NCBI GenBank assembly: GCA_022495995.1
Contig: JAFEMH010007460.1
Location: 24,808 to 88,807, forward strand
DNA from: Adenophora triphylla var. japonica
Taxonomy: Eukaryota; Streptophyta; Magnoliopsida; Asterales; Campanulaceae
DNA: 64,000 nucleotides
Direction of reading: 5' to 3'
Part shown: positions 1 to 10,984 of the stretch, piece after piece
How the letters are laid out: each line of letters opens with the position of its first letter
How positions within the stretch are numbered: the stretch's first letter is position 1
Translations under genes and position numbers: made by a program
Notes under the pieces: model-generated
What the model saw: only the letters and a program-made list of their open reading frames with translations
Told to the model about the DNA's origin: nothing
Databases searched by the model: none

Positions 1-588
1 GGCAAGAAGGACTCTCCCACAAAGAAAAAGAGTCAAGCGATACCAGCGAAGAAAAGAGGATTCCTCAACATCCTTTTACCATGAAGCCCGAATGGCAACG
101 CAAATGAAGAAGACTTTCAACATCAATCCATAAAGAGAAATGTTTAGCCTTAATTCATACTAATGATTGGCTTTCTTTTCAAATTCGTTAAGAAATTTCT
201 AGATGATACAAGGTCCATTAAAAGTAGAACAACTTTTCTAGACCTTTGAGCCATATAGCGTTCTTTGTTGAGTCTAGGGGCTTCCTCTTAGCCATTCTCA
301 TACACACTCTTGAAATCCAAGCATCAAAACTGGGGCTTCCGAACCTTTCCTCCCCCAGTCAATCTATACTCAAACTCTCAAGAGTAATCAAATCTGCATT
401 AGGGGCTTTCCTCTTCGTTTCTCACTCTTATCATTAGAGAATACACTCCCTCATAAATGAGTCAATGCTTGGATAACCTTCCAAAAATAGAGCCCGTCTC
501 TCCCCAACTAAACTTGAGATCTCATCTTTCTCCTTAATGAGATTCTTCCAACTGAGTTCTCTTCGAGTAAACATACTTTTCAAAAAAA
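1..588 (+). other. 3' non-coding part of Tat-type element A1
   Basis: No convincing protein is seen here; only short open frames occur. It lies directly upstream of a motif that in element F (this window) follows the integrase end, so it is probably the region just after pol of a + strand Tat element whose body lies outside the window. This assignment is an inference from position. Confidence 0.4.
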
Positions 589-710
589 ATGCTCGCTAGG
601 TTGAAAACTCGTAAAGAGCGGCCTAGGCAAAAGTTAGAGCACAAAAAACAAAAGGCGCAAAAGAGATGCCCGCTAGATTGAAAACCCGAAAGGGCGGTCT
701 AGGCAAAAAC
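589..710 (+). repeat. Post-pol conserved motif, two copies (element A1)
   Basis: Two related copies (589-632 and 666-710) share a core running from GCTAG through TTGAAAAC to GGCGGTCTAGGCAAAA. The same core occurs twice on the - strand of element F at 26730-26880, right after its integrase. This supports reading 1-2122 as the 3' non-coding part of a related element. Function unknown. Confidence 0.65.
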
Positions 711-1330
711 CAGGGTGCGTCACTAAAGAAAAAAAATTCAAAGGGAAAAAGGAGGGGATCCTTCTTCAATTTACGCAGCCTCACAAGCCTGTTCACGAAG
801 TCATCTACAACATACAAGAAGTCTTGGGGCTTGGTGTCAAGAGAAGCCTTGGAAAATGTGTGCTTTGGATTGGGCAACATAAAGCCATTGGAGTGGTTTG
901 AACCTTGTTCAGTCAATGATCATCACACGAAAAACTTAGGGGCTTGACGACGAAAAAGTCCTACGACAACGAAAAATCCTTGAAGTATCCTGAACCTTAG
1001 TGTTGAACTTCGGTTATCTCAACGGAATCCTATTAGACGATTGTCTCATTCGATCTTTAGATGGACCTCACGAGTTGGTCTTCTAAACCAAAATCTAAAT
1101 CACAAAGGATTTTCAATTCTCACATAATAGAACTCATTCTCCCCGCTGATTCTTGGAGTCGAGTGCACATTGATCGTCTTGAACAAACAAATGCTTAAGT
1201 GAATGTGTGTTGTTAGGCAAATACTTTCACTAACCCTCTTGTAGGAATTAAAGCACGTCAAGTGCTTACTTTTAGATCAAGCATGTTGAGTGTTTGGATT
1301 TCGCCTACCATCTACCTTTCCATAGCGTCA
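711..1330 (+). other. Unassigned 3' non-coding sequence of A1
   Basis: I see no coding frame with a recognisable product, no RNA gene and no clear repeat. It lies between the post-pol motif and the tandem repeats that precede the A1 LTR. Confidence 0.35.
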
Positions 1331-1440
1331 AGCATCCATTGCGTCAAGCAACCATCGCGTAAAGCATCCATTGCGTCAAGCAACCATTGCGTCAAGCAAC
1401 CACCACGTCAAGTGCCATGCGTCAAGCATATTCCAACAAA
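1331..1440 (+). repeat. Short tandem repeats, GCGTCAAGCA units
   Basis: About six imperfect 16-20-bp units built on GCGTCAAGCA alternate with CCATT or ACCA spacers. They form part of the repeat-rich 3' non-coding region of element A1. Confidence 0.6.
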
Positions 1441-1574
1441 AAGCCCGATTCAACGCCCAGACAGGTGGATCGTCAACAATTAGATGTGTCAAGCATCTAG
1501 GGTAAGTATGTCAAATACTTACCTTATCAAAAAGCCCGATTCAACGCCCAGACAGGTGGATCGTCAACAAGTAG

Positions 1575-1823
1575 GTGTGTCAAGCATCTACAAGTACTAT
1601 GTCGAGTACTACTCAACAAAAGCTCGGTCTTGAATCACCAGGATCGTCACCAAGTAGGTGTGTCAAGCATCTACAAGTAGTATGTCGAGTACTACTCAAC
1701 AAAAGCTCGGTCTTGAATCGCCAGGATCGTCACCAAGTAGGTGTGTCAAGCATCTACAAGTAGTATGTCGAGTACTACTCAACAAAAGCTCGGTCTTGAA
1801 TCGCCAGGATCGTCACCTCAACA
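1575..1823 (+). repeat. 83-bp tandem repeat, three copies
   Basis: Three consecutive units begin at 1575, 1658 and 1741 with GTGTGTCAAGCATCTACAAG and are nearly identical, so the period is exactly 83 bp. Each unit contains AAAGCTCGGTCTTGAATC, related to the AAGCCCGGTC units before the A2 LTR. The 83-bp period shifts frame between units, which creates overlapping spurious open frames. Confidence 0.85.
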
Positions 1824-1998
1824 AAAGCCCGGTCTTGAATCGCCAAGATCGTCACCTCACTTCAAAAAACAGGTATCTTCAGAATTGGGTCATGATTTGA
1901 TTCCTCAGTATGGATTTACCTTTCCAAAAATAAAATCTCCTCGATTTTCAAAAAATGATTTTCAAAATACCTAAAGCAACCTTTTCGTGCTTTGGAGT

Positions 1999-2040
1999 CG
2001 AACTACGTTTTGGTCTGATTCTCCGATAGACAGCCGTACG
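1999..2040 (+). promoter_or_regulatory. Conserved 3' motif of Tat elements (degraded copy)
   Basis: AACTACG is followed by GGTCTGATTCTCCGATAGA and CAGCC. The better-preserved copy in A2 (11498-11543) reads AACTACG..CTGATTC..GATACGTAGGAAGCC, and related copies lie in element F on the other strand. It is a few tens of bases upstream of the polypurine tract. Its role is unknown; a 3'-end or packaging role is a guess. Confidence 0.5.
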
Positions 2041-2122
2041 GCACGACCATCCCAGTGTTCAGAATGATGTCTTTTCTATCGACGACACTTCTTCTTTCAT
2101 AAGACCTGTCGCCGAGGGGCTC

Positions 2123-3188
2123 TGTAGACACCCCATTCTGAACCCATAATTACATGATTACACTACTCTTCATCTCTCTTTTATGTTTTGATGAAAGCAT
2201 ATCAGTTTCGTCATGTTTCGTTAAGTTTCTAACTAACCTCGTTAGTTTTGGACCTAACTGACTAACGAAACAACTGAAGAGGACAAAATAGTCAACAGAC
2301 TAGTTATTTCGCACAAGATATCATATCTCGCGCGAGATATCCCCTCGACAGGATGTGCAGAAATCATTCTCCTTCTCCGTTTCAAACTCTCTTTTTGGAT
2401 AAAACCTTATCAATTCGGGTATCCAATCGTAACCGAGTTACGGAACCTTCCTAGGGGATTTTACCTCTCCACCTTCACCTCTCCAACCTCCTATAAATAC
2501 TGGATGACTTCCAGTGTTTCAGAGGTCGACAATTCTGATCCTTGATCAAGAATTCCACACAACACACACAATTTGTTGGTTTCTTTCCATGAAAGACTCC
2601 TTCAAATCACTCACAAACAACTCCTAAAGTTTGTTCGTCAACCTTGTTGATTAACAAACATCGAAGCCCGAATCAAGGGAACAAGGCGAAGCTCCGTCCG
2701 CATCAAGATCCAAATCAAGGATCGAGGCGAAGCTCTGTCCGTATCAAGTTTCAACTCTAAACTCGAGTCGAAACTCTGTCCGAATCTCTCCTTAAAAGGT
2801 AATCATCCTTTAAACTTTCGTTTCTCTTCTCAACCTCTCTATTGATTTTAGAGTAGTGTGATCCCATCAAAAGGATTAGCCTAGAGTCCCTTCAGTCAAT
2901 GAAGGCGATCTCGAAGCATACAATCCAACATTCCTAATCAAGAAATTGATTAGGGTTTACTTGTTCTTCTTTAATTATTTTATTAAAAAGATTGAAAACC
3001 TCTCTTTTCTTTAGCAAGACCGATCTCCGGATTGGGTGAAATGGATGCCTTCTAAACCTACCCATTTCATAACCTAAGCCCCGAACTCAAATCTCTTTCA
3101 AATGGTTTTTCTATGTTTCCAATCAAATAATATAGGTGGCGACTCATAAAAACAAAAAGAATCAGAATTTCTTTCTCACAACGCTACA
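2123..3188 (+). repeat. 3' LTR of Tat-type element A1
   Basis: It begins TGTAGACACCCC directly after the polypurine tract GCCGAGGGGCTC (2111-2122), so it is a 3' LTR on the + strand. It is the same family as the LTR at 11632-12601. The U3 part holds a perfect 18-bp palindrome, ATATCTCGCGCGAGATAT (2323-2340), and a degraded copy just before it; a TATA box TATAAATA lies at 2492-2499. The 3' edge is taken at CACAACGCTACA by comparison with A2, so it is uncertain by some tens of bases. Confidence 0.75.
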
Positions 3189-3429
3189 ATGGGGAGGGCA
3201 CCAGTTGACTTTCTCACACCGATTAATCAGAACATTAGTTATTTCCAGAGATTATGTGTTGAGCAATGCAAGTGATCATTTAGGATATAACCATTTCATT
3301 AGTTGTAATGTAGGTGTGCAAATAATGTCTCAAGTCTAGCAAGAAGAGAAAAAGACACTTATTTATAGAAAATTTAAGATTAACTACAATGTCCGAGGCG
3401 GACTTGATTGAACGAGGAAAGTACTAGAA
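3189..3429. other. Unassigned flank between A1 and C
   Basis: Nothing recognisable. It separates the A1 LTR from the decayed gag of element C and probably contains a deletion breakpoint, since C has no 3' LTR here. Confidence 0.4.
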
Positions 3430-3479
3430 TCTACGAAGGTTGACCAAAAGACAATTGACAGATCTCGAGGATAGGTAGC

Positions 3480-4801
3480 CCCTACTCTAGCTGCTCTTTT
3501 ATTGCTGGACTACCAGGACGCTCAAGCTTTCCATCTTCTATCAGATTCTGGATCTCAGATCTCAGGCCGAGGCAATTATCAGTTATGTGCCCATGGTACT
3601 GGTGGAAGGTGCAGTACTTGCTTTTGTCAGCCTTGGCTCACAGGCTTCTTTGGCTTGTAGTCCGCCACGGGCTTGAGTAGGTCTTCTTTGATCGCTCCAA
3701 CATTTTGCTTAGAGGCATGTCTAGTTTGTCGAAGCGACGGGAAGGCTGTCTCTCGGAAGAGTCGTTGCTTTGTAGGGCCGTGTCCCCATTGCTTGACTGA
3801 TGTCCCTGCTGGAGGTGGCTGACAGTGGTGTCTTTTCCTTTGCCGGGGGCCGGTGCAGGGTTGAATGCAGTTGCTGCTCTATACTGGTAAGATGGCTCTG
3901 TGCTCGGGGCATGCTTTTCCTTCGGGTCTTTCTCAGATGGGGGACCCGTATTGACCGTGGATCGGAGATCAAGGCGAAGCGATGGCCGACTAATGCTTTT
4001 GCGATGGCTCCAAACATGACTCGAAGGCTCTCACTTGCTCATCCTCGGGCGGTGACTTCGTGATTTCGTAAAGCTTCGGCTCGTGCCTTGTAAAATTCTT
4101 CCTTAGTTTCGTCGCCTACATTCTGCAGTATAACCACATGCGGGTCGATAGAAACCTCTGGGCTGCTGGAACCTGTAACCAAAGGTCCACTGTTGGAGGG
4201 AACCATGATATGGGATTGGACAAATGGGTTTTGAGGGAACGGAGTATAATTTAGTGGATATTGTGGAAACTGAGGGAATTGAGGCCATGAAGCGGCTACG
4301 GGTTGTCCGCGAGAATGGGTTGGAAAGGTTATGTGGGGAAACCGGTGGCCCGAGCATATTGCTTTGGAAGGAAGTGAACACAGGAGGATTTTGAGAGATA
4401 TTGGGATCATTTGAGAGGATCCAGCACTGCTAGTTGCATTGAGTGAAAGGGGTAGTACTGGCTTGGCCGTATATGACAGGGTTGCTTTGAGAGGTGGCGG
4501 TATGAAGCCCCGCCGATCGTTTCCTTGGATTGAAGGATTTCCAGATTTCAAAGGCGAGGACCCCGGGTGAAGGTTTGGAGAGCTGATCGTAAGGATCATC
4601 GTCCTCGATTAGGACGAAAGTACCATCCGGGCTGGGGATAGCTGCTATACCTCGCTCATTCAGAAGCTGTACCATGAAATTCTGCTGATCCTTTTTCTGT
4701 TTCTTGTGGACCTCACAAGCCCGGATGGCTTCTTCCAGCGTCATATCGTTTACCGGTGGCGGGGTTCCGTTCCCGTCATGATTTCTCAGTGAGTCTGACA
4801 T
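3480..4801 (-). pseudogene. gag: Decayed gag of element C
   Basis: The N-terminus (from 4801) matches the start of element E's gag at 16323: an acidic start, a Lys/Gln-rich helix, and the shared PDGTF.LIEDD/E motif. Frame changes occur near 4500-4430 and again near 4030. Near 3480-3640 a decayed CTFHQYHGH..DNC knuckle-like motif matches CAFHNYPGHTTDNC of E. The central gag domain seen in E (FDGTECP..) is not recognisable. Gag would form the virus-like particle; this copy cannot make an intact one. Confidence 0.65.
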
Positions 4802-4974
4802 GTCGGAAAGTCTGGCTGAGGGAATTGAGGAAACTGAGGAACCTGCCGATGCTTCCGTGAAGCGTAATTACGGCGAGGCGCCGGCCGGAATTCTGAACCA
4901 CTCTCTGTTCACTGCAGGGAACGAAAGGTATGGCTTAGTTTTCAGAAGGGTATTTGGCTCAAGGCTTTAAGGCT

Positions 4975-6715
4975 CGAAAATTGGACCGTGAAAGGTCGAG
5001 ATTTAAAGTTTTGACCGCGAAAGGTCGGGATTGAATATTTGAGATCGGACCGCGGAGGTCTCGATTGGAGATCGGAGATCGGACCGTGAAGGTCGGGATC
5101 GACTATTTGAGATCGGACCGCGAAGGTCTCGATTGGAGATTGGAGATCGGAGATCGGACCGCGAAGGTCGGGATCAACTTTTGAGATCGGACCGCGAAGG
5201 TCTCGATAGGAGAGTGGAGATCGGACCGCGAAGGTCTCGATTGGAGATCAGAGATCGGACCGCGAAGGTCGGGATTGGCTATTTGAGATCGGAGATCGCA
5301 AAGGTCTCGATTGGAGATCGAAGATCGGACCGCGAAGGTCAGGATTGACTACTTGAGATCGGACCGCGAAGGTCGGGATCGAGGATTTGAAATCGGACCA
5401 TGAGGGTTGTGATTGAGGGTTGGACCGCGAAGGTCGAGATTTGCGATTTGAAATCGGACCGTGAGGGTCGCGATTGAGGATTGGACCGCGAAGGTCACGA
5501 TTTGAGAATTGAAATCGGACCATGAGGGTCGCGATTGAGGGTTGGACCGCGAGGGGTCGGGATATGAGATATCAGACCGAGAGGGTCACGATTGAGGATT
5601 GGACCGCGAGGGGTCGAGATATGAGATATCGGACCGAGAGGGTCGCGATTGAGAATTGGACCGCGAGGGGTCGAGACTTGAGATATCGGACCACGGAAGG
5701 TCGCGATTGAGAGTAGGACCGCGAGGGGTCAAGATATGCGATATCGGACCAAGGAAGGTCGCGATTGAGAGTTATACCGCGAGGGGTCGAGATATGAGAC
5801 ATCGGACCACGGAAGGTCGCGATTGAGAGTAGGACCGCGAGGGTCAAGATATGAGATATCGGACCACGGAAGGTCGCGATTGAGAATTGGACCGCGAGGG
5901 GTCGAGACTTGAGATATCGGACCACGGAAGGTCGCGATTGAGGATTGGACCGCGAGGGGTCGAGATATGAGATAACGGACCACTAGGGTCGCGATTGAGG
6001 ATTGGACCGCGAAGGTCACGATTTGAGATTTGAAATCGGACCGTGAGGGTCGCGATTGAGGATTGGACCGCGAAGGTCACGATTTGAGAATTGGACCGAG
6101 AAAGGTCGCGATTGAGAGTAGGACCGCGAGGGGTCGGGATATGAGATATCGGACCACGGAAGGTCGCGATTGAGAGTAGGACCGCGAGGGTCAAGATATG
6201 AGATATCGGACCACGGAAGGTCGCGATTGAGAGTAGGACCACGAGGGTCAAGATATGAGATATCGGACCACGGAAGGTCGCGATTGAGAGTTGGACCGCG
6301 AGGGGTCGAGATATGAGACATCGGACCACGGAAGGTCGCGATTGAAAGTTGGACCGCGAGGGGTCGAGACTTGAGACATCGGACCACGGAAGGTCGCGAT
6401 TGAAAGTTGGACCGCGAGGGTCAAGATATGAGATATCGGACCACGGAAGGTCGCGATTGAGAATTGGACCGCGAGGGGTCGAGACTTGAGATATCGGACC
6501 ACGGAAGGTCGCGATTGAGGATTGGACCGCGAGGGGTCGAGATATGAGATATCGGACCGAGAGGGTCGCGATTGAGGATTGGACCACGAGGGGTCGAGAC
6601 TCGAGATATCGGACCACGGAAGGTCGCGATTGAGAGTTGGACCGCGAGGGGTCAAGATATGAGATATCGGACCACGGAAGGTCGCGATTGAGAATTGGAC
6701 CGCGAGGGTCAATAT
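4975..6715 (-). repeat. 1.7-kb minisatellite in the leader of element C
   Basis: Dozens of diverged units contain GGACCGCGAAGGTC or GGACCGCGAGGGGTC, separated by GATTGAG.., GAGATATC.. or TTTGAGATC.. spacers. Many units occur as alternating pairs of about 55-60 bp (GGACCACGGAAGGTC with GGACCGCGAGGGGTC). The core is a partial inverted repeat (GACC..GGTC). It lies between the conserved leader module (6770-6960) and the gag start (4801), a position where E has only about 250 bp. Long open frames across it are low-complexity and probably spurious. Confidence 0.9.
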
Positions 6716-6769
6716 TTTAAAGATTCCCGAGATGGGACCATGCAACTGTTGTTTAAGTTTACTGAAAAC

Positions 6770-6960
6770 ACATTTTTCTCAGAGTCCTAAATGGTTGGAA
6801 AAGAGCGTGTCTTGTTTTTCGCAACTAACCCTAGAGCTCTAATCAGTAGATCTCGTCACTACGCTTATAAGCCCCTCGTTTCCATTTATAGATCATCTTC
6901 TCGGGACGGACAATCCCGAGCGAGGTCCTATAAGGCAAGCGAGTTCCACCGACAAATGAA
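6770..6960 (-). promoter_or_regulatory. Conserved pre-gag leader module (element C)
   Basis: On the - strand it shares ordered blocks with E (15898-16075) and F (31745-31540): CTTATAGGAC-type, CTCGCTCGGG..GTCC..CCCGAG, ACGAGGGGCTTATA, and AGTTGCGAAAAA followed by CTTTTCCAACC. Conservation in three families whose LTRs differ suggests function, for instance packaging or translation. Confidence 0.6.
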
Positions 6961-7319
6961 AAAGTGAACTTAAGGCTAGCTGATCACGCAAACTTCCAAC
7001 GTATGTGACGCACGGGCCACGATCGAAGTCAACGTCCTTAAGTTAAGGCGGGGATCGTGCCAAAATTTTGGCATGATCTCCCCTGACTCGCTTGCGCGAG
7101 GGACCTTAGCTTTTAGCGTTGGCCAAGTTGTGGCTGGCACGATGCATACGGCGAGGTTTGGTGACATGGTGTCACATTGAACCTTCGGGTATATTTTTCG
7201 GCAGAGCTCCGCGTCAAAGTCAAGGCCGAAGAGCTCGAGACTTCGGGTCGGGAACGACCTTCGGTCTCAACCTCTCAAGCTTGACTCGGGCGAGGCCCGA
7301 CGTAAAACATACACTTAGG

Positions 7320-7580
7320 CTTTATGACACGAGCTAAGCCAAAACCAACCGGGTCTTGGACAAAGTGTGACACAAAGAGTGCATGGCTTACACGGGCTAG
7401 GATGGGATGTTTGGGACGACCCCGTGCGCCCCGAAAGGTGTCCGCGGCACCAATCGGGGTGCAACCGATAAAGGCCATCCCGGGTTAGGGGTTGTAGTGT
7501 GCGGTGTACCGAGGCGGCAAGTGCACGTGAAGTGCGGTGTTCCGAGGCGGCAAGTGCGCGTAGTGTGCGGTCACTAAAAT
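7320..7580 (-). promoter_or_regulatory. Conserved leader repeats (element C)
   Basis: On the - strand there are two copies of TTGCCGCCTCGG..ACACCGCAC (7576-7488), then CCCAAACATCCCATCCTAG, CGGTTGGTTTTGG and CGTGTCATAAAGCC. E has the same order with three copies (15240-15535). Function unknown. Confidence 0.6.
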
Positions 7581-7852
7581 TCTTTTTCTGAGTAAAACAG
7601 AGATTTTTTTTTTCAGAATGTGTCTTAAAGAATTTATGATGCACAGTTCAAAAGACAGCATGAAAATCAAACATGAATGGGGATGCACAAACATGGTATG
7701 ATTTTGAAAAGTTGACAATGTAATGCCTTTGAAAAACAAACCGTTTGAGGTTTAAAGGAACACACACACACGAAAACGAGGAAGGGTAAACGAAAGTTTG
7801 ACCGACAGAAGGCTTTTTAGAAAACAACGGTAGTTTTGAAAAAAGTATCATT

Positions 7853-7870
7853 TCCCCAGCGGAGTCGCCA
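7853..7870 (-). other. Primer-binding site of element C
   Basis: On the - strand it reads TGGCGACTCCGCTGGGGA, two bases after the LTR end (..TAATTTCA). It is the same site as in F (33084-33067) and nearly the same as in E. This site class is known from Ogre/Tat elements, which use a tRNA-Arg primer. Confidence 0.85.
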
Positions 7871-7872
7871 AC

Positions 7873-9806
7873 TGAAATTACCCGGATTTTGCGCGCGGCA
7901 AAAGCGGTTGACTTTCGCGGAGGGTTGGTGTCTGAGACCTCGCTTCATGGGAAGGAACAAAATGAGGAGTCGCCACGCGGTTTTTGTATTTTGAGCCCAA
8001 ACGTTGAGAAACGGCTATTGTGAAAAGGTGTCGTTTTTATTGGTAGCAAAAACTTAGGAAAAGGCTTTGAAAACGGGAATCATTTTTATTGGCAGCAAAA
8101 ACGAGTAAAAAGCTTTTTTGTACCAGAGATTGTTAGGTTCGGAGGTCACGTTACGTTTCGGGTAGAGTATTACGAGATCGCCCGAAACGCCTCGCATGAC
8201 GAGTCTTTCTGCCTTTCTCGAAAACGTGTGTGTGTGTGTGTGTTTTGAAATGGGGGCTTGAATGACAAGCTTAATCTTGGTTTGAATGTCAAACGTTGAT
8301 TAGGTGACTTTTGAAAAGACGAGCGTTTGAATGACAAACGTCGGTTTGAGACAGAAATGAACGTTTGCGTGGCAAACGTCGATTTTGAACCGTGCGAGTC
8401 ATTGTTAACGATTTTTACGGGAAAAAACGTATTAAATGATTTTGAGTGTCAAATGGCGGCTTTTAAGTTTGAAGATGAGCGTTTGGATGCCAAACGTCAT
8501 TTCGCGCATTTTGAAAGAGAGTTCGAAGGTCGAACTCTGGTTTTGAACCGGGCATTACATTGTTAACGATTTTACGGGAAAAACGTATTAAATGATATGC
8601 AATCAACGAATCGGGTTGCGACTCGGACTTTGAAAAGTAAATACTATCACAATCCAAACGGATCGGACTTGTAAATGACAGTATTTAAAGCGGTGTCAAC
8701 GGAATCAAACGATCCGGATTCGTAAATGACGATCGACGAGGCCAAACGGCTCGGAATTGTAAATGACGATCAACGAGGCCAAACGGCTCGGAATTGTAAA
8801 TGACGATCAACGAGGCCAAACGGCTCGGAATTGTAAATGACATAAAAGTAAACGGAACGGGGTCGGAATGCCGTTTTAACCCGTGATTACTTCTCTTACG
8901 GAAAGAGAAGAGGATCGAGGGGCTAAAACGTATCGGACCCCGTTAGACGGAGGCGTCTACATTTTGATAACGACGTTCGAAACAGTTATAGCGACTGGCG
9001 CGTAAACCGAGACGGAACGGGAGATTTAGAGAGAGGGAGTTATACCTATGGCTAGGGTCGACTCCTTTGGCTCGGGAGGTGTGTACGGGATACGGAAAGT
9101 GATTCGAAAGGTTGTTTCGAAGTTGTAGGGTGCGTATTTGATTGAAATACGAAGGTTTCACGCGAATCGAGACAGAACGGGAACTCGGGAGGGGTGAAAC
9201 CAGTTTGGACCGTGGGGGGTGGTGATTTTTGGTGTAAAAATCCTCTCTATTTGGCTTTGACAGCCATTTCTATTTATAGGTGAAATTTGCAGTAGGAGTC
9301 CGGACGGACTTGGCCTGAATCCAGGGGGTTTTGTGGTATTTTGGGAATTTGAAGGACTTGCTGGCAATTTCAGAAAATGTGCACAGTGAGTCCGGCCGGA
9401 CTTGGCTTGCAAACCAGGGGCATTTTGTCTTTTCCCTTTGAAATTGATTGAAGGGTGACTAGAGGGAGGTGGCATGGCTGCCACGTACCCTCTGAGTCAC
9501 CAGCTGAGGTGGAAGATTGTTCCCCGGTCCCGGTTTTGTCCGTTTTTTAAAATAACAGTCCGGGAAATGTCCGAAACGCCCCCGGAAAGTGTCGGAAAAT
9601 GCGTTTTTCAGGGAAAGCCATACTTTTACGTGAGATGTCACGTGTTAAGTACGGTTCGACGTCGGGATGCACGGGGCAGTCCCGGGACGTCTCATTGGCA
9701 CGGCAACGGGGAGTTTAACGAGTTCCGGTTAACCTAGAGCGGGCCAGTTAACAGATTTCGGTTAACATTCTGACGGATTTGGACGATCCGGATTTGGGTA
9801 CTTACA
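7873..9806 (-). repeat. 5' LTR of element C
   Basis: On the - strand it runs TGTAAGTACCCAAATCC .. TAATTTCA (1934 bp). The TATA box is TATAAATAG (9278-9270). Just upstream are two palindromic motifs, AGTCCGGACGGACT (9297-9310, imperfect) and AGTCCGGCCGGACT (9389-9402, perfect), each followed on the + strand by TTGGC.TG..CCAGGGG. It also holds a (GT)n run near 8227-8242 and three copies of a 37-bp unit at 8728-8838 (GGCCAAACGGCTCGGAATTG). Only one LTR of this element is in the window. Confidence 0.85.
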
Positions 9807-10560
9807 CCCGTGATAGCAAGGAAGTCCGTCGGAGTCATAGTTGCTTCCCCGAAGCGCAAATGAACGGTGTGGGTAGTATCCCACCACCTCTCCCTGATCG
9901 CCTGAAGAACTTGGGGAGTCCGCCTCATCCCCTGAAGGTTATCAACAAAAGTTAAAAGCCTCATTTGGGCCATTCTATCTCGAACTCCCTCAAGGTCCTT
10001 GATCTTGTCCCACAAAGCTCTCGCCAATTTTGGGCTCCCACGGCAATTCTTCGTTGGCCTATACGACTGCAAAACAGAGGGAAAGCAAAAAGGGCAACAT
10101 TAGAAATCATTCCATGTCAGAAAATCAATGAAATAGAAGAAAATTTTTCATTGAGGCATTTCATCGAACGCTTGGCGTGCGTACAAGAAAAGTTTGCCCA
10201 AGGATGCCCTTAATGATCCGAATCAACCTCTCCTACAATTCATGATGTGTAGGAGGCTCATACGCACACAATGCATCAACAATCATCCAACAAAATGCAC
10301 AAAATCAGAGCATGCAAGAAGGAACCTAGTTCTAGACAAGAACAAGAAAAGAATGGCCATTGATGGAATTTGAATTCAAGACAAAGTGGGTTCAAGCTCA
10401 ATGCAATATAAGAAACAAGAGGTGGGAAAGAAACTCTTACCAAACCTTCCCGAACGGCGGTGGAGATGTGCACGTGCCTATCGAAGGTGAGGTCATCGCG
10501 GGGATAATCCTTCCCTAGTAAATAGCTCCCCAAAGTAGGATTCCTTTGTTCTTGAGCCAT
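9807..10560 (-). pseudogene. Antisense PMD-like gene of element A2, cut by C
   Basis: Exon 1 (10560-10441, 40 codons, starts MAQEQRNPTLGSYLLGKDY) ends at a GTAAGA donor. A 374-bp intron ends in TTTTGCAG, and exon 2 (10066-9807) continues in phase 0. Exon 2 contains LQAIRERWWDTTHTVHLRFG and TPTDFLAITG, resembling the antisense gene of F (VTPADFTAITG), and is truncated there by the LTR of C. The layout suits the plant mobile domain family (MAIN/MAIL1-like, also found in transposons). It lies on the strand opposite to A2, upstream of A2's 3' repeats. Family assignment is moderate; the exon structure is clear. Confidence 0.6.
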
Positions 10561-10699
10561 TGATTGTGGAGGGAGAGAGGATTGAGAATTGATTGAGAGG
10601 AGAATCACCAAGCAATCCACGAAAAATTGCAGAGAAAAACGACCTTGGCTCGAGCTAGGGAGGGAACTTTGAAAAGGATGTTTTCAAATTAAAAGAGGA

Positions 10700-10765
10700 G
10701 CTGCTGTTATATTAGTCCCGACAGTACAAGTCTCGCACGAGATAAGATGTATCGCGCGAGATATA
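10700..10765 (-). promoter_or_regulatory. Probable promoter of the A2 antisense gene
   Basis: Two motifs, TCTCGCACGAGATA (10731-10744) and TATCGCGCGAGATA (10750-10763), match the palindromes in the A2 and A1 LTRs. On the - strand they are followed by a TATA-like TAATATAAC near 10712-10704, and the ATG is at 10560. Promoter activity is inferred. Confidence 0.55.
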
Positions 10766-10984
10766 CCTTCTGGAATTTGACAAAATTGTCCCCGACAATA
10801 AGCATCTACGCAATGTCAAAATTCAAAATTTTGACACATTTACCCTTGGAAATGATACACTAGCAAGGAAACGTGGAGAAATCGGCACCGCAAGTCACGG
10901 AACGAGCCAAACGTGACGCCCGCACGATCGCCCGGTACGGCACCAGTCGCCCGAAAACCGAGTGGTCAAAAGATCAACTCGATC
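10766..10984. other. Unassigned A2 sequence between antisense promoter and repeats
   Basis: No coding or repeat structure recognised. Confidence 0.3.

Larger units (their letters stand above)
3430..9806 (-). mobile_element. Truncated Tat-type Ty3/gypsy element C
   Basis: Read on the - strand: 5' LTR (9806-7873), primer-binding site (7870-7853), a leader with modules shared with E and F, a 1.7-kb minisatellite, then gag from 4801 downward, ending near 3430. Protease, RT, RNase H, integrase and the 3' LTR are absent, so the 3' half has been lost. The LTR end at 9806 abuts A2's antisense PMD-like exon exactly, marking the insertion point; CCCGT (9807-9811) would be one half of the target duplication. 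Confidence 0.75.

Noticed and set aside
1575..1974. Three overlapping peptides starting MCQASTS
   Set aside because: The peptides start one 83-bp period apart in different frames; an effect of the tandem repeat, not genes.
3136..3190. GGTGGCGACTC after the A1 and A2 LTR bodies as a primer-binding site
   Set aside because: In both copies the match to the Tat site stops after GGCGACTC, and A2 continues directly into gag of another element, so this string is inside the LTR end.
5248..6745. Long open frames with repeated SRPLAVQ/RGPISHI-type peptides on the - strand
   Set aside because: They come from the minisatellite, are open in several overlapping frames at once, and resemble no protein family; treated as repeat DNA.
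7119..7644. Small ORFs in the C leader on both strands
   Set aside because: They overlap conserved non-coding leader blocks that are also present in E and F, where the same frames are not kept.
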